Shown: positions 61,095 through 64,000 of the stretch, in pieces
Layout of the letters: every line of letters begins with the position of its first letter
How positions within the stretch are numbered: position 1 is the first letter of the stretch
Source of the DNA: Bacillota bacterium
GTDB lineage: Bacteria; Bacillota; Clostridia; Lachnospirales; Lachnospiraceae
Assembly (NCBI GenBank): GCA_023392615.1
Contig: JAEVYT010000017.1
Location: 310,001-374,000, forward strand
Length of the DNA: 64,000 nucleotides
Direction: 5' to 3'
Translations under genes and position numbers: made by a program
Notes under the pieces: generated by a model
The model's input: only the letters and a program-made list of their open reading frames with translations
Databases searched by the model: none
Told to the model about the DNA's origin: nothing

Positions 61095-61526
61095 GTGAAA
61101 AAAATAGTTATAATTTGTATTTTAATAATTGTGTTAGTCCCAACTATGATTGGAGTATATTGGTTTATTATCCATCCTAAATCATACGATTATGATAAAG
61201 CTATTAAGAATGGTGATGTAGTTATGGGGCCAGGTGGTTTAGTAAATGTAGATAAGTTCCATTCATTTATTAATAATGTTGAAAATAAACAGCCAGATAA
61301 AATACGAATCACAGCATATACTTTAGAAGGGAATCCAGGAATTTTTGATTTGGATTTCGATGGGAGTATTATAAAATGCACTATTGATAATACAAGAGAC
61401 CTTTATGCTAGTGATAGAACTAAAAGATATGGAGAATATACAAAGATAACAAAGAATAAAACAAACGATTATAGTCTTGTAGACGAAAAGGGAAAATATG
61501 AAGATCAGTGGATATTACAAGAATAA
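61095..61526 (+). CDS. DUF4362-like membrane-anchored protein
   Basis: A 143-residue protein from GTG 61095 behind AAGGTGGGG. It has a membrane segment (about 4-24) and a domain of about 110 residues: YDYDKAIKNGDVVMGPGGLVN, KIRITAYTLEGNPGIFDLDFDG. This resembles DUF4362, found in small lipoproteins or membrane proteins of Firmicutes with no known role. A frame from 61014 adds 27 residues but has no ribosome binding site. Downstream is a terminator hairpin split by an insertion sequence. Confidence 0.6.
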   Translation: MKKIVIICILIIVLVPTMIGVYWFIIHPKSYDYDKAIKNGDVVMGPGGLVNVDKFHSFINNVENKQPDKIRITAYTLEGNPGIFDLDFDGSIIKCTIDNTRDLYASDRTKRYGEYTKITKNKTNDYSLVDEKGKYEDQWILQE

Positions 61527-61564
61527 AATTATAAACAGTTCAAATTTTATATGACTACATTTAG

Positions 61565-61576
61565 AGAAGGAGGATA
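61565..61576 (+). terminator. Left half of a terminator hairpin split by the IS
   Basis: AGAAGGAGG (61565-61573) is the exact complement of CCTCCTTCT (63041-63049) beyond the IS. Removing the IS and one copy of the 3-bp duplication leaves a 9-bp stem with loop ATATTC and tail TTTATAT, a normal terminator 38 bp after the DUF4362-like gene. Confidence 0.6.
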
Positions 61577-61607
61577 TGTACTGAACCCAAATTATTGGAC
61601 GGTATTA

Positions 61608-62463
61608 TTATGCAACCTCTTGGGACTGAGTTCTGTATCGAACAGGACTCAGTCCTTTTAAGTTACTTTTAATACGTCGATTATTATAGTAATCTATGTA
61701 TTCTTCAACTTCATATTTTAAATCAGCTAGAGTTTTATATGTCCACTCGTTTCCATAAAAACATTTCTGATTTTAGTATTCCAAAAAAATTTTCCATAAC
61801 TGAATTATCAAGGCAATTACCTTTCCTAGACATACTCTGCCTAATACCTTTTTCTTTTAACCTAAATTGATAGCGTTTCATCTGATACTGCCATCCCTGA
61901 TCTGAATGAAATATCAGATTGGTATCATCTGGGATTTTTAAGAATGCTTTATCCAACATATTCATAGTTTGATGGAATGTCGGGCGCTCAGATATATTAA
62001 AACTTACTATTTCACCATTGTATAAATCAAGAATTGGTGATAGATAAAGTTTCCCAGCAGGGATAGAAAACTCTGTTACATCGGTAACCCACTTCGTGTT
62101 AGGTTGAGAAGTCTTGAAATCTCGGTTTAGTATATTAGGTGCGACCATTCCAATCTCACCCTTATAAGAACGATATTTTGCCTTTCTAATAAGGCACTTA
62201 ATACCCAAGCTCCGCATCAGTCTTTGAACCTTTTTGTGGTTAATGATATGGCCTCTATTTCTAAGTTCCAATGTGATACGCCTATATCCATATCTGCCTT
62301 TGTTTTCATGATATATTTGTTTTATTTGATTTTTAATCTCTTGATTTTTATCTGGTAATTTCATATGTTTCAGCTGATAATAAAACGTACTCCTTGGTAA
62401 TTCGGCAAATGCCAATAAATCAGCGAGTCTATACTTCTGCCTTAATTCATCGATGATAATCAC
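61608..62463 (-). pseudogene. IS150-type transposase OrfB, frameshifted
   Basis: The DDE integrase-like part (rve domain). From GTG 62463 the frame reads ELRQKYRLADLLAFAELPRS, VTDVTEFS (first Asp), DLYNGEIV (second Asp), NCLDNSVMENFFGILKSEMF, with the Glu in VMENFF, then leaves frame and stops at 61735 after 242 residues. A run of five As at 61757-61761 (+ strand), one more than expected, shifts the frame. Removing one base restores YGNEWTYKTLADLKYEVEEY and IKSNLKGLSPVRYRTQ to TAA at 61608-61610, the normal C-terminus. It is normally made as an OrfAB fusion by -1 frameshifting at GAAAAAG next to the orfA stop. Confidence 0.85.
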
Positions 62464-62981
62464 TTTTTCCCATTCTCTCGCTGAATTCTTTCTTGAACTA
62501 AGGCATCTAATTTTTTTAAGTATTCATTCTCCATTCGGAGTCTTTGTACTTCTGCAATCAAATCTTCCTGTACTTCAGGCTTGAGTTGTTTAGGTGGTCG
62601 TTCTCGCTTTTTACTATTCATATCACTTGTTATTCCACGGCGTTCTTCTTTGAGAGCCTGTGGTCCTTCCTCGTAGTAAATACGTTCCCACTTTAGCAGA
62701 TAATCAGGTTTTGGCATTCCTAAGGCCGGAGCTGCCATAGAAGCTGATAAGTGGTTCTCATGCATGTATTTTACAGCATCTAATTTAAAATCTCCAGTAT
62801 ATGTTTGACGATTTATTATTAGCCCTTTAGCACCTTGCTCCTGATATAGCCTTAACCATCGTGAAAGTGGGGTATGACCACAACCAAGTAGTTTAGCTGC
62901 TGCAAGGATTGACATATGCTTTTCTGTAATATTTAGTACAGCTTCTAATTTCTGTTCGTAAGTAAACTTTCTTTTTGACAT
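62460..62981 (-). CDS. IS150-type transposase OrfA
   Basis: A 173-residue DNA-binding protein: two helix-turn-helix units (YEQKLEAVLNITEKHMSILAAAKLLG and GDFKLDAVKYMHENHLSASMAAPALGM, in parts) and a C-terminal leucine-zipper-like helix (IAEVQRLRMENEYLKKLDAL). It binds the IS ends. Its TGA overlaps the GTG of orfB (GTGA). OrfA alone usually restrains transposition. It appears intact. Confidence 0.88.
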   Translation of the reverse strand: MSKRKFTYEQKLEAVLNITEKHMSILAAAKLLGCGHTPLSRWLRLYQEQGAKGLIINRQTYTGDFKLDAVKYMHENHLSASMAAPALGMPKPDYLLKWERIYYEEGPQALKEERRGITSDMNSKKRERPPKQLKPEVQEDLIAEVQRLRMENEYLKKLDALVQERIQRENGKK

Positions 62982-63040
62982 AAAAATAAACCCTCCATGT
63001 TCGATTTTCTATCCAACATTTTGGGTTCACTTCAATATTC

Positions 63041-63056
63041 CCTCCTTCTTTTATAT
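63041..63056 (+). terminator. Right half of the split terminator hairpin
   Basis: CCTCCTTCT (63041-63049) and the tail TTTATAT (to 63056). It pairs with 61565-61573 on the other side of the IS. Confidence 0.6.
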
Positions 63057-63175
63057 ACAGTACCGATAGTTATCATAGAGTTATTTAACACAGAGCTATT
63101 TATTATAGAAATGAAAGATAAATGAATTCTACATCGTATTATTGATGAAAGGGGTTGATAAAAATCGATTGTATT

Positions 63176-63700
63176 ATGAATAGTAACGCGGTGGAACAGA
63201 ACAGAGTCTACAGTAACTTTGAAGTAGAATATATGGTTAGTGTATATGGCGATATGGTTTATCGCATCGCGTACATAAAAACGAGAAATAAGGAGAAGGC
63301 GGAGGATATCTTTCAAGAAGTGTTTATTAAATTCATGAAACTAAATAAGAGACTGGATAACCAAGAGCATGAAAAGGCATGGATGATAAAAACGACTATT
63401 AATTGTTGTAAGGATTTGTGGAAATCCGCATGGAACAGACGAGTTGTATATGACTATAAACAGAGCGGAATTTATGAAGAGAATTTGGTGGATAGTTTCG
63501 ACGGTGTAAGAAATATTGTTATGGAACTATCGGACAAATATCGTACGATTATACATCTTTATTATTATGAGGAATTAGGCATTAAGGAGATTAGTGAATT
63601 ATTATCATTGAACCAGAATACGGTCTGTACCAGATTATCGAGGGCAAGGGAATTATTAAAGCGAAAGCTGGAAAAGGGAGGATTTGATTATGAAATTTAA
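63176..63700 (+). CDS. ECF-type RNA polymerase sigma factor
   Basis: A sigma-70 family protein of about 174 residues: region 2 (YGDMVYRIAYIKTRNKEKAEDIFQEVFIKFMK, in parts) and region 4 (LSDKYRTIIHLYYYEELGIKEISELLSLNQNTVCTRLSRARELL, in parts). ECF factors are normally held by a membrane anti-sigma factor, and the next gene overlaps by 11 bp and encodes a membrane protein. The start is uncertain: AAAGGGG at 63148-63154 is 21 bases before ATG 63176 and directly touches TTG 63155; neither spacing is normal, and no other start is in frame. Confidence 0.85.
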   Translation: MNSNAVEQNRVYSNFEVEYMVSVYGDMVYRIAYIKTRNKEKAEDIFQEVFIKFMKLNKRLDNQEHEKAWMIKTTINCCKDLWKSAWNRRVVYDYKQSGIYEENLVDSFDGVRNIVMELSDKYRTIIHLYYYEELGIKEISELLSLNQNTVCTRLSRARELLKRKLEKGGFDYEI

Positions 63701-64000
63701 AGATGTTTATAAATCAAGCATGGATCAAGTGGTCGTTCCGCAAAAAGCCGTCGATAATGTGATCTCTCATAATTCATTTGTTGAACAATTAAATACCCGA
63801 CAAAAAAAAGGTAGGAAAATACAACATTTGAAAAGAAACTTGGTTATAGTATGTTTGGCCTTATTATGTATTCTTGGTTTTTATAATATAAACAACTTGC
63901 GTGTTTTTGCTACCTCAGTTCTCAAAACCTATGAGATTGATTTGGGTTGGAAGCGTGCAGAACTTGGAGAACTAGCACCTTACAAATTGGATTTAGAATC
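63690..64000 (+). CDS. Single-pass membrane protein, possible anti-sigma factor (partial)
   Basis: The frame opens at ATG 63690 behind GGGAGG and runs off the window after about 103 residues. It has a cytosolic N-terminus of about 45 residues (MKFKDVYKSSMDQVVV...), a membrane segment (about 49-66, LVIVCLALLCILGFYNI) and the start of an extracytoplasmic domain (VFATSVLKTYEIDLGW). Overlap with the ECF sigma gene indicates that it is the regulator or a target. In Lachnospiraceae such partners are often DUF4179-type proteins. The family cannot be settled from this part. Confidence 0.7.
   Translation, partial: MKFKDVYKSSMDQVVVPQKAVDNVISHNSFVEQLNTRQKKGRKIQHLKRNLVIVCLALLCILGFYNINNLRVFATSVLKTYEIDLGWKRAELGELAPYKLDLE

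Larger units (their letters stand above)
61577..63034 (-). mobile_element. IS3-family, IS150-type insertion sequence
   Basis: A 1458-bp element with TG...CA ends. The inverted repeats TGTACTGAACCCAAATTATT (from 61577) and TGAAGTGAACCCAAAATGTT (from 63034 on the - strand) match at about 20 of 26 positions. It is flanked by a 3-bp direct duplication ATA (61574-61576 and 63035-63037). It holds two overlapping frames, orfA and orfB, on the - strand. orfB carries a frameshift, so the copy is probably inactive. Confidence 0.88.

Noticed and set aside
61582..63029. Shorter IS boundaries starting at TGAACCC
   Set aside because: No target duplication at these ends. Extending by five bases gives TG...CA ends and a clean ATA duplication.
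1..64000. tRNA, rRNA, prophage or conjugative element
   Set aside because: No tRNA-like cloverleaf, rRNA segment, phage structural gene, integrase or relaxase was recognised; the only mobile element is the IS at 61.6-63.0 kb.

Overview
The window looks like a chromosomal segment of a low-GC, Gram-positive anaerobe of the class Clostridia, most likely Lachnospiraceae. This rests on gene content: HelD, YolD-type protein with a Y-family polymerase, DegV, DUF2325, an oxygen-independent cobalamin pathway with CbiK, an AprA-like APS reductase used with CysDN, and dlt-like operons. It also rests on strong AGGAGG ribosome binding sites and AT-rich spacers. The taxon is inferred; no rRNA or tRNA gene is visible.

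Layout. 1-11 kb: the tail of an aldo/keto reductase, a MerR regulator, a possible leader peptide before a CD3324-like gene cut by a stop codon, a methyltransferase, HelD, a small protein gene made of 24-bp repeats, a sensor kinase without a partner, a YolD/Y-family polymerase pair, DegV and an alpha/beta hydrolase. 11-17 kb: a MarR regulator with two ABC exporter half-transporters and an MFS transporter. 17-20 kb: a two-component system with a small membrane-anchored protein, preceded by four 11-bp direct repeats.

20-36.5 kb is the most unusual part: two dlt-like surface-aminoacylation systems that face each other. System 1 (+ strand) has an Asp/Glu-family racemase, an adenylation enzyme, a carrier protein, an MBOAT acyltransferase, a DltD-like protein with Cys in place of the nucleophile Ser, a lipoprotein and a membrane-anchored transglutaminase. 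System 2 (- strand) has its own response regulator and kinase, then an adenylation enzyme, a fold-type III PLP decarboxylase, a carrier protein, an MBOAT and a DltD-like protein. Both adenylation enzymes keep the Asp that binds the amino group but lack the Cys linked to D-alanine selection in DltA. I infer that the two systems load different, non-D-alanine amino acids, supplied by the racemase and the decarboxylase respectively, onto surface polymers. A trans-sulfuration-type PLP enzyme and a DUF2325 protein lie between them.

36.5-45.6 kb: sulfate assimilation, with a sulfate ABC transporter (binding protein, CysT, CysW, CysA), AprA/AprB-like APS reductase and CysD/CysN. 45.7-48.9 kb: a PadR regulator with a methyltransferase and a clear operator, then a MATE transporter. 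49-60.8 kb: a cobalamin riboswitch and an anaerobic corrin pathway that appears complete from sirohydrochlorin to cobyrinate (CbiK, L, H, F, G, D, a CbiJ-E-T fusion and CbiC), with the CbiMNQO cobalt transporter. 60.8-64 kb: a DUF4362-like protein, an IS3/IS150-type element inserted in the loop of a terminator hairpin, and an ECF sigma factor with a membrane protein cut by the window end.
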